Source: UBA1127 sp965116355
GTDB lineage: Bacteria > Chloroflexota > Dehalococcoidia > Lucifugimonadales > UBA1127
Length of the DNA: 64,000 bases
Assembly: GCA_965116355.1 (NCBI GenBank)
Contig: OZ220679.1
Span: forward strand, 1,550,001 to 1,614,000
Direction: 5' to 3'
Below are positions 44,132 to 51,945 of this stretch, piece after piece; position 1 is the stretch's first letter; each line of letters starts with the position of its first letter. Both the position numbers and the translations under genes were made by a program. The notes under the pieces are model-generated. The model was not told the origin of the DNA and ran no database searches. It was given only the letters and a program-made list of their open reading frames with translations.

Positions 44132-45051
44132 TAGTCGTCCTCCTCGAAGCTCCGGCCCGTCAGCCGCAGGAACACGTCCTCCAGGTTCGCCGTCCGGTAC
44201 AGCACTTGCAGCCCCTCCGACGCCAGCTGCCGCTCCAGTTCGACGCCGTCCGAGCTGTACGCCAGCAGCGCCGTCCCCGCCCGCTCCACCTGCAGCCCGA
44301 GCCCCGACAGCCGCGCCTGCACTGCCGCGATCTCCCCCAGCGGCGGCCGCACCTCGACGACCTCGCGCCCGCCCGACCGCCGCACCAGCTCCGTCGGCGG
44401 CCCCTCGGCGATGATCTCCCCGTGGTCCATGATGACCAGCCGCTGGCAGAGGGCCGTCGCCTCCTCCATGTTGTGGGTGGAGAGCACCGTCGTGATCCCC
44501 TGCCGCCGCAGCTCCAGCAGCCGCTGCCACACGCGGTGGCGGCCCAGCGGGTCCAGCCCCGTCGTTGGCTCGTCGAGCACCAGCACCCTGGGTTGGTTGA
44601 TGAGCGCCCGCGCGATGACCAGCCGCCGCTTCATCCCGCCGGAGAGCGTGTCCACCTTGACTTGCTCCCGGTCCCCCAGCTCGAAGAAGTTCAGCGCCTC
44701 ACGGGAGTTGGCCAGCGCGAGCTGTGGGGGAATGCGGAAGTAGCGGCTGTACACCAGCAGGTTCTGCAGCACGGGGAGGTCCGTGTCCAGGTCCTCCTCC
44801 TGCGGCACCACGCCCAGCCGCGCCTTCACCTGCCGTGGCGACCGCGCCACGTCCAGCCCGTCGATGTGCACGCTGCCCGACGTCGCAGGCGAGACGGCCG
44901 TGAGGATGCGGAGGGTGCTGCTCTTGCCCGCGCCGTTCGGCCCCAGGAGCCCGAAGCACTCCCCCGGTTCGACGGCGAAGTTGATCCCCTTGACGGCGGT
45001 GAATTCTCCGTAGCGTTTGATGAGGTCGGTCACACGGACGATGGGTTCCAC
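44131..45051 (-). CDS. ABC transporter ATP-binding protein (NodI/DrrA-like)
   Basis: A 306-residue ABC ATPase. Walker A is LLGPNGAGKSST, the signature is LSGGMKRRLVIARAL, and Walker B is VLVLDEPTTGLD, followed by the switch His in LSTHNMEEA. The C-terminal about 80 residues (SGGREVVEVRPPLGEIAAVQ) match the regulatory extension of DrrA-type proteins. I choose the GTG that follows GGAGG at five bases; an upstream GTG at 45066 would lie on the probable transcription start. The permease gene follows, coupled. Confidence 0.9.
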   Translation of the reverse strand: MEPIVRVTDLIKRYGEFTAVKGINFAVEPGECFGLLGPNGAGKSSTLRILTAVSPATSGSVHIDGLDVARSPRQVKARLGVVPQEEDLDTDLPVLQNLLVYSRYFRIPPQLALANSREALNFFELGDREQVKVDTLSGGMKRRLVIARALINQPRVLVLDEPTTGLDPLGRHRVWQRLLELRRQGITTVLSTHNMEEATALCQRLVIMDHGEIIAEGPPTELVRRSGGREVVEVRPPLGEIAAVQARLSGLGLQVERAGTALLAYSSDGVELERQLASEGLQVLYRTANLEDVFLRLTGRSFEEDD

Positions 45052-45099
45052 GCACTCCTCCGCCACCTATAGTACACTACGAACCGCCACCCACATCCA

Positions 45100-45140
45100 A
45101 AGCCCCCGTTCGCCCTGAGGGAAATCGAAGGGTGAACAGG
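45100..45140. repeat. Dispersed GTTCGCCCTGAGGGAAATCG unit
   Basis: One unit lies between the divergent ABC ATPase and MBL genes. TATAGTACACTA at about 45069-45080 can provide -10 boxes in both directions. Confidence 0.6.
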
Positions 45141-45167
45141 GGCGGCAACTAAACCCAGGAGGACCCC

Positions 45168-45812
45168 ATGGCCGTGCATTTTGAGGACGACCGCGTGCGC
45201 ATCCACAAGATCGTCGCCAGCCCCTATGACAACAACGCCTACATCATCGTCTGCAAGGCGACGGGCAAGAGCCTCATCGTCGACACCCCCCGCGACGCCC
45301 ACCTCGTCCTCGCCGAGGCCGAGGGCACCGACGTCCAGGCCGTCGCCATCACCCACGGCCACCGCGACCACATCGAGGGCTACGACGCCTTCCGCGCCGG
45401 CCTCACCGCGCCCATCGGCCTCCACCGCGACGACACCCCCCGCCTCGCTCCCAACGCGCCCGAGTTCCACCTCGAGGACGGCGGCACGCTGCAGGTCGGC
45501 GAGCTGACCCTCGACCTGCTGCACACCCCCGGCCACACCGCCGGCGGCGTCTGCCTGCTCCTCGGCGCCCACCTCTTCTCCGGCGACACCCTCTTCCCCG
45601 GCGGCCCCGGCAAGACGCAGACCCCCGAGGCCCTCGCCCAGGTCATCGAGAGCATCACCTCCCGCCTCCTCACGCTCCCCGATGACACCGCCGTCTACCC
45701 CGGCCACGGCTCCGACACCACCATCGGCGCCGCGAAGGAGGAGTACGCCGACTTCGCCAGCCGCCCCCACGCGCCGGACCTCTGCGGCGACGTCCTCTGG
45801 CGCTCCTCCTAG
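45168..45812 (+). CDS. MBL-fold (glyoxalase II-like) metallo-hydrolase
   Basis: A 214-residue metallo-beta-lactamase fold. The HXHXDH motif is ITHGHRDHIEG. Further ligands are in LHTPGHTAGGVCLL, FSGDTLFPG and VYPGHGSDT, in the correct order. It resembles glyoxalase II-type thioester hydrolases, persulfide dioxygenases and related enzymes; the short C-terminus lacks the extra helical domain of true glyoxalase II. The ATG follows AGGAGG. A strong hairpin terminator lies about 110 bases after the stop. Confidence 0.88.
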   Translation: MAVHFEDDRVRIHKIVASPYDNNAYIIVCKATGKSLIVDTPRDAHLVLAEAEGTDVQAVAITHGHRDHIEGYDAFRAGLTAPIGLHRDDTPRLAPNAPEFHLEDGGTLQVGELTLDLLHTPGHTAGGVCLLLGAHLFSGDTLFPGGPGKTQTPEALAQVIESITSRLLTLPDDTAVYPGHGSDTTIGAAKEEYADFASRPHAPDLCGDVLWRSS

Positions 45813-45923
45813 CCACGATAGCCCCTTCCCCCGCTCGCGGGGGAAGGCTGGGATGGGGGCGTCCGCAGCCCCAACCAGCCTGGGGTTTCTAACCCCTTTG
45901 CTTCCCCGCCCCCGCTGAACGTC

Positions 45924-45956
45924 CGCCCCGTACTAGAGTACGGGGCGCTTCTTTTG
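45924..45956 (+). terminator. Rho-independent terminator after the MBL gene
   Basis: CGCCCCGTACT and AGTACGGGGCG form an 11-bp perfect stem with a two-base AG loop, followed by CTTCTTTTG. Confidence 0.85.
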
Positions 45957-46025
45957 CCTTCACACACCGCCCCGCAGACCCCCGGAAACGCCGTTCTCGG
46001 GTGACACTTTCCTGTTGTCTGTTAA

Positions 46026-46037
46026 GAATATATGTTC
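46026..46037 (+). promoter_or_regulatory. Possible LexA-like half-palindrome before the phage remnant
   Basis: GAATATATGTTC differs by one base from the GAAC-N4-GTTC operator known for LexA of Gram-positive bacteria. It sits in an AT-rich pocket 74 bases before the first phage-like gene. One site with one mismatch is weak evidence. Confidence 0.25.
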
Positions 46038-46110
46038 TAAATTTGTCTCCATCCAGATAGCGAAAGGGCGTCGTGTGGTGCCGGAGTAGCGGGAAGCGAT
46101 GGAGGACGAA

Positions 46111-46440
46111 ATGCCCGAGGAAACAACACAAAGAACGAAAGGCTTCTACGTCGGCGCGCTCACAGAGGAGCAGCGCAGGCTTCTCGCCCGCGCTCGCCGC
46201 GTCGAGGGCATCGATGAGGAGATCGCCGTGCTGCGGACGCGGATCTACACCGCGCTGGAAGACTACTTCGATGACTTCAAGAAGCTGCTGCCCCCCATCG
46301 CCGCCCTCGCGCGCCTCGTCGCCCTCCGCTACCGCATCTCGCCCGAGTCGAAGGAGCGCCTGGCCGACAACCTCGCCGGCGTGCTGACCAGCATCGGCGC
46401 GGCGATGGGACTGGAGGAGTTCGATGACAACGCCGCGTAG
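46111..46440 (+). CDS. Small hypothetical protein, phage remnant
   Basis: A 109-residue helical protein of unknown family. It begins MPEETTQRTKGFYVGALTEE and consists of charged helices with a leucine-rich patch (KKLLPPIAALARLVAL). I choose the ATG that follows GGAGG at five bases; an ATG four codons earlier is possible. Its end overlaps the next gene by 17 bases, and both precede the terminase, so a phage structural or regulatory role is likely. Confidence 0.6.
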   Translation: MPEETTQRTKGFYVGALTEEQRRLLARARRVEGIDEEIAVLRTRIYTALEDYFDDFKKLLPPIAALARLVALRYRISPESKERLADNLAGVLTSIGAAMGLEEFDDNAA

Positions 46441-46696
46441 AAGCCCCCTCGAGCGCGCCCTCCGCCGCTGGCGGCGCGCCCTGCAGCGTGCAGGCGCAGG
46501 CGCCCGGGGCTGGTCGCCGCCCCGCTTCGGCCCCGGCGCGGAGCTCGCCCCCGACTCCGCTTTCGACGTGCAGATGCGCGAGCGCGTTCGCGGCCTTGAG
46601 GACGGCCTCAAGGAGGTCAAGGACCGCGTCAACGGCCTGATCTTCCTCGTCGTCGGCGCAGTCGTCGTGCAGGTCGCCCTTCGCTTCTTCGCATAA
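46424..46696 (+). CDS. XhlA-like small membrane protein, phage remnant
   Basis: A 90-residue protein. After a basic N-terminus (SPLERALRRWRRALQRAGAG) there is a short coiled-coil segment (MRERVRGLEDGLKEVKDRV) and one C-terminal membrane helix (LIFLVVGAVVVQVALRFF). This layout matches hemolysin XhlA-type holin accessory proteins of phages. The ATG follows GGAGGAG. It is translationally coupled to the preceding gene. Confidence 0.6.
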   Translation: MTTPRRSPLERALRRWRRALQRAGAGARGWSPPRFGPGAELAPDSAFDVQMRERVRGLEDGLKEVKDRVNGLIFLVVGAVVVQVALRFFA

Positions 46697-46730
46697 CGCC
46701 GTCCCGCGAGGCGGCAAGCAAGGCAGGTGA

Positions 46731-48169
46731 ATGACCGTGTTCGATATGAATTCACGACTCAGGCCGTACCAGCGCCAGGTCTACCGGGACGTGATGGCCA
46801 GCATCTGGGGCCGCCGCGGCCTGACGTTCACCGTCGCCATGGCGCGCCAGGGCGGCAAGAACGAGCTCAGCGCCATGGTGGAGCTTTCGCTGCTCACGGT
46901 TATGCAGAAGTGGGGCGGAAGCCTGGTCAAGGCCGCGCCCACCTTCAACCCCCAGGCGCTCGTGAGCCTCCATCGCCTGCGCGACCGCGTGGCCGACGCC
47001 GGCATGGGCGCGAACTGGCGCCTCGAGGGCGGCAACGTCGCCCGCATTGAGCGCGCCAGGCAGACCTTCCTCAGCGCCGATCCCTCCGCCAACGTCGTCG
47101 GCGCCACCGCCGACCTGCTGCTGGAGATCGACGAGGCCCAGGACGTCGACGCCGAGAAGTTCCTCAAGGAGTTCCGCCCCATGGGCGCCTCCGGCAACGC
47201 CACCACCGTCCTCTACGGCACCCCGTGGGACGGCGCGACTCTGCTGGAGGTCCTCGCCGAGGAGGGGCTCGAGCTGGAACGCCGCGACGGCCTCCGCCGC
47301 CACTTCGCCTTCGACTGGCAGGCCGTCGCCGAGAGCAGCCCGGACTACGGCGACTACGTCGAGACCGAGCGGCTGCGGCTCGGCGAGGAGCATCCGATCT
47401 TCCGCACCCAGTACCGCCTCCTGCCCGTCGCGCCCGGCGAGGGCATGTTCACCCGCAGCCAGCTCGCCCGCCTCCGCGGCGAGCACCCCCGCCTGCGCGT
47501 CCCCCGCCCCGGCTACGCCTACGTCGCCGGCGTCGACGTGGCCGGCGAGCCCTGGGGCGTCAGCGAGCGCCCCACCGCCCTCGTCCTCGACGCCAACCTC
47601 GACAGCCCCGCCGAGCGCGGCGGTCGCGACGCGACCGTCGTCACCGTCGGCGAGCTCGAACCCGCCCCCGCGGACGCGTCGGACGGCGGCGGCCCCTCGT
47701 GCGCGTCGTCGAGCACTACCGCTGGACCGGCGAGCCCCATCACGCCCTGACCTCGGTGCTGGCCGACCTGCTGAAGCGCACTTGGCGCTGCCGCCGCGTC
47801 GTCGTCGACGCGACCGGCCTCGGCGCGGGCGTCGCCAGCGGCCTCGTGAAGGCGATGGGCGCCGCCGTCGAGCCCTTCGTTTTCACCGCCGCCGGCAAGT
47901 CCCAGCTCGGCTTCGATCTGCTGGGCGCCGTCAACTCCGGACGCCTCACCGCCTACGCGGGCGACGGCTCCCCGGAGTTCGCCGAGTTCTGGCGCGAGAT
48001 GGAGCTTGCCCAGGCCCGCTACCGCGTCAACCGGACCATAGACTTCTTCGTGGAGCCCGCGCGCGGACATGACGACTACCTGATGAGCCTCGCCCTCATG
48101 GTCCGCGCCGCGGCCGCCGGCCAGCCCCGCACCGCCCGCGGCCGCGTGCCGGACGAGCCGGCGCTCTAG
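46731..48169 (+). pseudogene. Phage terminase large subunit, frameshifted
   Basis: Over its full length it encodes a terminase ATPase-nuclease. The packaging ATPase has the P-loop variant MARQGGKNE near residue 40 and Walker B DLLLEIDEAQDVD. The nuclease domain has AGVDVAGE, VVVDATGLGAG and GHDDYLMSLAL as metal-binding Asp sites. The frame breaks at a C run at 47693-47696; adding one C restores LVRVVEHYRWTGEPHHAL and an intact end. No portal, capsid or tail genes follow. It may be a decayed prophage gene or hold a sequencing error. Confidence 0.8.
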
Positions 48170-48225
48170 CCCCGCCGAGGGGTCGCCCAACACCGACGCC
48201 CAGATACAAACGAAAGGGGAGTGCA

Positions 48226-48531
48226 GTGGGACGAACGAACACCGACCTGCCGTGGGACATCCTTCCGGAGAGCTACCCGTACCGCGACGAGGGGTGCGAG
48301 GTCTCCCGCTCCTGCCTGCGGTGCCCGCTGCCCCAGTGCAAGCACGACGACCCCGGCTACCTCCGCCGAAACGCCCGTGACCGCCGCGACTCAAAGATCA
48401 TGGAGACCCGCCGCCGGGAGCGCCTCTCCGTCCCCCAGCTCGCCCAACGCTTCCAGGTAAGCGAGCGCACCGTCTTCCGGGCCATGCGCCGCGCCCGCCA
48501 ACAACCCGCCCCGCGAAAGCGCGCGGCGTAG
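48226..48531 (+). CDS. Small zinc/HTH DNA-binding protein
   Basis: A 101-residue protein. The first half has four clustered Cys (GCEVSRSCLRCPLPQCKHDD), probably a zinc site. The second half is a helix-turn-helix (LSVPQLAQRFQVSERTVFRA) with a basic tail. The GTG start follows GGGGAG. It lies directly after the terminase gene and is likely a regulator from the same element. Such short Cys-HTH proteins are common in Chloroflexota phage-like loci; the target is unknown. Confidence 0.7.
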   Translation: MGRTNTDLPWDILPESYPYRDEGCEVSRSCLRCPLPQCKHDDPGYLRRNARDRRDSKIMETRRRERLSVPQLAQRFQVSERTVFRAMRRARQQPAPRKRAA

Positions 48532-48552
48532 GGGAAGTACCCCAAAGGGCTA

Positions 48553-48582
48553 TTGACTGCCCTCGCCGTCGTCTACTAGGCT
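48553..48582 (+). promoter_or_regulatory. Possible promoter of the CDF-like transporter gene
   Basis: TTGACT (48553-48558) and TAGGCT (48577-48582) are separated by 18 bases. The TTG start codon follows 50 bases later behind AGGAGGG. Confidence 0.4.
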
Positions 48583-48632
48583 GACTGTACTCTTATGTAA
48601 CCTGTGCCCAGTAGATTTGAAGGAGGGACCCC

Positions 48633-49358
48633 TTGGCGCTCAACTCCGAGTCCCTTCGCAGGGCTGCCCTGCTCCTGGTGATCGTCGGCCTGCTGTGGAA
48701 CCTGCTCGAGGCCGTCGTCGCCCTGTGGGCGGGGCTCGATGCCGGCAGCGTCGCCATGCTCGCCTTCGGGCTGGACAGCATCGTTGAGTTCCTCGCCGGC
48801 GGCGTCCTCGTGTGGCGCCTGAAGACCCGCCTCGACGAGTCGGCAGCCGAGGCGGCCGAGCGGCGGGCGCAGCGTCTGCTGGGGCTCAGCTTCTTCCTCC
48901 TCGCCGCCTACATCGTCCTCCACTCCGGCGCCAACCTCTTGGGCTGGCTCCCGGAGCCGCAGCCGAGCCTCGTCGGGATAGTCCTCGTCGTCGCGAGCGC
49001 CGTCGTCATGTCCGCCCTCTACGTCGGCAAGATGCGCATCGCCGCCCGGATGCAGTCGCGCTCGCTGCGGGCCGAGGCCATGGAGAGCCTCTTCTGCGAC
49101 CTGCAGGACGTGACCATCCTGGTGGGACTGGCCCTCAACAGCCTGCTCGCCTGGTGGTGGGCAGACCCCGTTGCGGCCCTGTTCCTGGTCCCCTTCTTCC
49201 TCAAGGAGGGCAGGGAGAACTTTGCGGGCCACGAAGACGAGGATGAAGGCCGCGGCCCCAGCGTCTGCTTCTGCCTCCCCTGTTTCTACGGCGTGCTCGA
49301 CTGCCGGTATCCCCATGCCGTGCTGCGATTCTGCAGGACGGCATGCTGCCCGACGTAG
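48633..49358 (+). CDS. CDF-superfamily (TMEM163-like) cation transporter with Cys-rich tail
   Basis: A 241-residue membrane protein starting at TTG behind AGGAGGG. It has about five to six membrane segments. GLDSIVEFLAGGVLVWRL carries the Asp that in CDF exporters binds Zn or another divalent metal, and AMESLFCDLQDVTILVGLAL is the matching second site. It lacks the cytoplasmic CDF C-terminal domain. The last 36 residues contain seven Cys (VCFCLPC, DC, FC, ACC), which may be a metal-binding tail. Confidence 0.8.
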   Translation: MALNSESLRRAALLLVIVGLLWNLLEAVVALWAGLDAGSVAMLAFGLDSIVEFLAGGVLVWRLKTRLDESAAEAAERRAQRLLGLSFFLLAAYIVLHSGANLLGWLPEPQPSLVGIVLVVASAVVMSALYVGKMRIAARMQSRSLRAEAMESLFCDLQDVTILVGLALNSLLAWWWADPVAALFLVPFFLKEGRENFAGHEDEDEGRGPSVCFCLPCFYGVLDCRYPHAVLRFCRTACCPT

Positions 49359-49443
49359 CGCCGAGTTCCCGCCGGGAGGCCGCCTGACCCGCACCTGATG
49401 CGGCGTCAGCCGCCCCTCAGCCCTGGCCCCGAAGCCGATCCGG

Positions 49444-50145
49444 CTACCAGATGGGCCGAGGGTTCAGCGAGGTCTCCACGACCTTGCCGTCCCGCAGCTC
49501 GACGCGGTAGGCGTTCGCGCCCTCCCGGCCGCTGACCGCCTCGCGCACCTCCGTGCCGGCGAAGTGGATGCCCGCGCCGTCGTCAACGGCGTAGCCGGCC
49601 GGGAACCCCTCGGCGATGAGGCGGTGGTAGAGCGGCCGGCGCTGGTCCTCGGCGTTGTAGTGGGGACAGTGAGAATAGGGGAGGAAGCCCAGGCCGTCGC
49701 GCAGCGGGTGGAGCAGGTTTTTGTCGTAGGAGTCCGTGGTCCCGCACTCGAACCAGGACAGCGAGCCCGCGCTGCCGCCGCACAGCACCACGCCTGCCTC
49801 CCACGCCTCCCGCAGCGCCTTGTCGACGCCGTGGACGCGCCAGATGGCCAGCATGTTCGCCGTGTTGCCGCCCAGCACGAAGATGACGTCCTGGCCCAGG
49901 AGAAAATCGCGGATGTCCCGCACTGTGCGGTTGAACAGCTCCAAATGCGAGGGCTCGCAGACGCCCGCCGGGAAGATGCCGTAGTACCGGACGAGGTCCG
50001 CCGCGGAATCGCCGGTGGCCGTCGGAATGCAGCACACCTTTGGCCGCGGCTTGTCGACAAGGGAGAGGACGTACCTGGACAGTTCGTCCATGGCGGCTCC
50101 GGCGGTCTTGACCGCGCCAAAGGCGACGATGTGTCTTTCTGCCAT
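49444..50145 (-). CDS. Peptidase E-like (S51, class I amidotransferase-like) protein
   Basis: A 233-residue protein of the S51 dipeptidase group. The nucleophile Ser is in VVLCGGSAGSLSWF, after FVLGGNTANMLAIWR. HCPHYNAEDQRR supplies the His. Peptidase E cleaves N-terminal Asp dipeptides; cyanophycinase is a relative. The ATG follows GGGAGGAG. It lies 21 bases after an alpha/beta-hydrolase gene on the same strand. Confidence 0.88.
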   Translation of the reverse strand: MAERHIVAFGAVKTAGAAMDELSRYVLSLVDKPRPKVCCIPTATGDSAADLVRYYGIFPAGVCEPSHLELFNRTVRDIRDFLLGQDVIFVLGGNTANMLAIWRVHGVDKALREAWEAGVVLCGGSAGSLSWFECGTTDSYDKNLLHPLRDGLGFLPYSHCPHYNAEDQRRPLYHRLIAEGFPAGYAVDDGAGIHFAGTEVREAVSGREGANAYRVELRDGKVVETSLNPRPIW

Positions 50146-50166
50146 GTTCGCTCCTCCCGCTCGGCG

Positions 50167-51024
50167 CTACAGCCCCTTCAGCCAGCCGAACATCGTCTCG
50201 AACAGCGCCTCCTCGCGCCCCTGGTAGCCGTGCGCCGCGCCGTCGATCACCCTGACCGTGACGTGAGGGTACGCCGCGTCCTCCAGCCTTCGACAGGCCG
50301 CGCCGCACACCGGCAGCTCCTGCGGCCCGCCCACCGCGCACTCCTCCGCGCCGAACACGAACAGCGTCGGCCGCCCCGTGTCCGCCGCGTGCCGCGACAC
50401 GCTGTACCGGTTGTCCTGGTTGAAGCAGTCGACGAACGCCCCCGCGCTCCACGTCGACCCCCACGGCACCCCCGGCCGGATCAGCACGTCCGGCCGCCCC
50501 TCGGCGACGTTGCGCTCCGACTCCCGGAACGGCCCCGCGAACGCCTCGCCGTGCAGCGCGACGACCCCCTCGTGGTTGTACTCCCCCGGCGAGACGGGAA
50601 TGACCGCCACCACGTCCTCGAACTGTTCCTTCGCTTGCGCGTACGCCGAGCGCACCGCGCCCCCGCTGTGCCCGCCGATGGCGATGCGCCGGTGCCCCCG
50701 TTCCCGCAGCAGCCCCAGCCACGCCGTGAAGTCCGCCCGCGAGTCGTCCACCGACTCGAACGCGTACCCCGCGAGCGGCCCGCCGCGGACGCCGTTGGAG
50801 ACGTGGTCGTGTCCCCGGCGGTTGGCGGCCAGGAACGCGAGCCCCCGCTCGGCCATGCGCTGCCCCAGGTCCAGGTACAGGCTGCCGTAGAAGTTGCCCG
50901 TGTCGCCGTGGAAGAACAGCACCGCGTCGACGGCCAGCGACGCGTCCGAGTTCGCGGGCGCAAAGTACGCCCCCGCCAGCGGGATCCCATCGGACGTCGT
51001 AACGGAGACCAGGTCCGCAAGCAT
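50167..51024 (-). CDS. Alpha/beta-hydrolase family protein
   Basis: A 285-residue hydrolase. The oxyanion region is VLFFHGDTGNFYGSLY, the nucleophile elbow is AIGGHSGGAVRSAYA (GHSGG), the acid lies near TLFVFGAEECA, and the His is in VIDGAAHGYQGR. The substrate is unknown. The ATG follows AAGGAGG. It probably forms an operon with the peptidase E-like gene. Confidence 0.88.
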   Translation of the reverse strand: MLADLVSVTTSDGIPLAGAYFAPANSDASLAVDAVLFFHGDTGNFYGSLYLDLGQRMAERGLAFLAANRRGHDHVSNGVRGGPLAGYAFESVDDSRADFTAWLGLLRERGHRRIAIGGHSGGAVRSAYAQAKEQFEDVVAVIPVSPGEYNHEGVVALHGEAFAGPFRESERNVAEGRPDVLIRPGVPWGSTWSAGAFVDCFNQDNRYSVSRHAADTGRPTLFVFGAEECAVGGPQELPVCGAACRRLEDAAYPHVTVRVIDGAAHGYQGREEALFETMFGWLKGL

Positions 51025-51162
51025 GATTGCCTCCTTCCGGTGGCCCCCGCGCGCCGCGCCTAGGGGGCTGCTTCGACAGGACCGGGGCGAACGGTTCCCT
51101 GCCTCATCGAGCGCGGGCTGGGCTGCGTCGGCATCCCCATCGCAGCAGTGTGGCCGGCGACG

Positions 51163-51546
51163 TTACGTCTGCATGATCTGGATCAGGTTGCCGCAGGTGT
51201 CATCAAAGACGGCTATGGTGACGGGGCCCGCTTCCATCGGCTCCATCGTAAACGCCACGCCCAGCGACTTCAATTTCTCAAACTCCGCGCGGATGTCCGC
51301 AACGCCAAAGGAATGCGCCGGAATGCCCTGCTCGAATAGCCCCTTCTGATAGACCTGCGCTACTGGATTTTCGTTGGGTTCAAGCAGGAGCTCCGTGCCG
51401 TCCGGATCTTCGGGCGAGACGACGGTAAGCCACTTGAACTCCCCCACGGGTACGTCATGCTTCTTCACGAAGCCGAGTGTCTCCGTATAGAACCTGGATG
51501 CCTTGTCCTGGTCGTTTACAAACACGCCGGTGAGCGTAATGCGCAT
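51163..51546 (-). CDS. VOC-family protein of an ArsR-VOC operon
   Basis: A 127-residue VOC protein. It starts MRITLTGVFVNDQDKASRFY and ends FDDTCGNLIQIMQT; the usual metal residues at these ends are only partly kept, with Gln where Glu is usual, so it may be a binding protein. It follows the ArsR-family gene after 14 bases on the same strand, behind GGAGGAGG. ArsR-VOC pairs of this type (often annotated YdeI/PhnB-like) respond to small compounds or drugs. Confidence 0.85.
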   Translation of the reverse strand: MRITLTGVFVNDQDKASRFYTETLGFVKKHDVPVGEFKWLTVVSPEDPDGTELLLEPNENPVAQVYQKGLFEQGIPAHSFGVADIRAEFEKLKSLGVAFTMEPMEAGPVTIAVFDDTCGNLIQIMQT

Positions 51547-51560
51547 ACTTGGCCTCCTCC

Positions 51561-51845
51561 TTATTCGCAGTGCTGCTTGAGCCACCGGTTGACGACGGTC
51601 TTGAGGGGTTCATCGTTGAAGACAAGCACCCGGTACTTGCCGCGCTTCTCCGAGCTCACGAGTCCTGCTTTTTCCAATACATCGATGTGCTTGGCCATGG
51701 CCTGGCGGGAGATGGCGACCTGGTGCCGCATGATGAGGCGCGCCGTGAGCTCGTAGAGCGTCTGCTCCCCGCGCTCGGAGAACTCGTCCAGCATCAGCCT
51801 GCGGGTCGGGTCTGCGAGCGCATTGAAGATCAGGTCATTGCCCAT
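51561..51845 (-). CDS. ArsR-family winged-helix repressor
   Basis: A 94-residue winged-helix protein. LIFNALADPTRRLMLDEFSE is the family's N-terminal signature, and the recognition helix region is QVAISRQAMAKHIDVLEKAGLV, followed by the wing SEKRGKYRVLVF. It probably represses itself and the VOC gene through the palindrome upstream. The start is the ATG only eight bases after the -10 box, with no Shine-Dalgarno site, so the mRNA should be leaderless. A longer frame would run through the promoter. Confidence 0.88.
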   Translation of the reverse strand: MGNDLIFNALADPTRRLMLDEFSERGEQTLYELTARLIMRHQVAISRQAMAKHIDVLEKAGLVSSEKRGKYRVLVFNDEPLKTVVNRWLKQHCE

Positions 51846-51853
51846 CGACGCGT

Positions 51854-51883
51854 ACCATACGCAACCGTAGGGTTGCGTGTCAA
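51854..51883 (-). promoter_or_regulatory. ArsR-VOC promoter whose spacer is a perfect operator palindrome
   Basis: On the minus strand, TTGACA (51883-51878) and TATGGT (51859-51854) are separated by 18 bases. All 18 form the palindrome CGCAACC-CTAC-GGTTGCG (51860-51877). A bound repressor would cover the RNA polymerase contact surface between the two boxes. Confidence 0.8.
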
Positions 51884-51945
51884 GAGACGAGCCCACAAGC
51901 CGGCGGGGACCGCTTACCCTGAGTGGGAAATCGAAGGGCGCGCGC

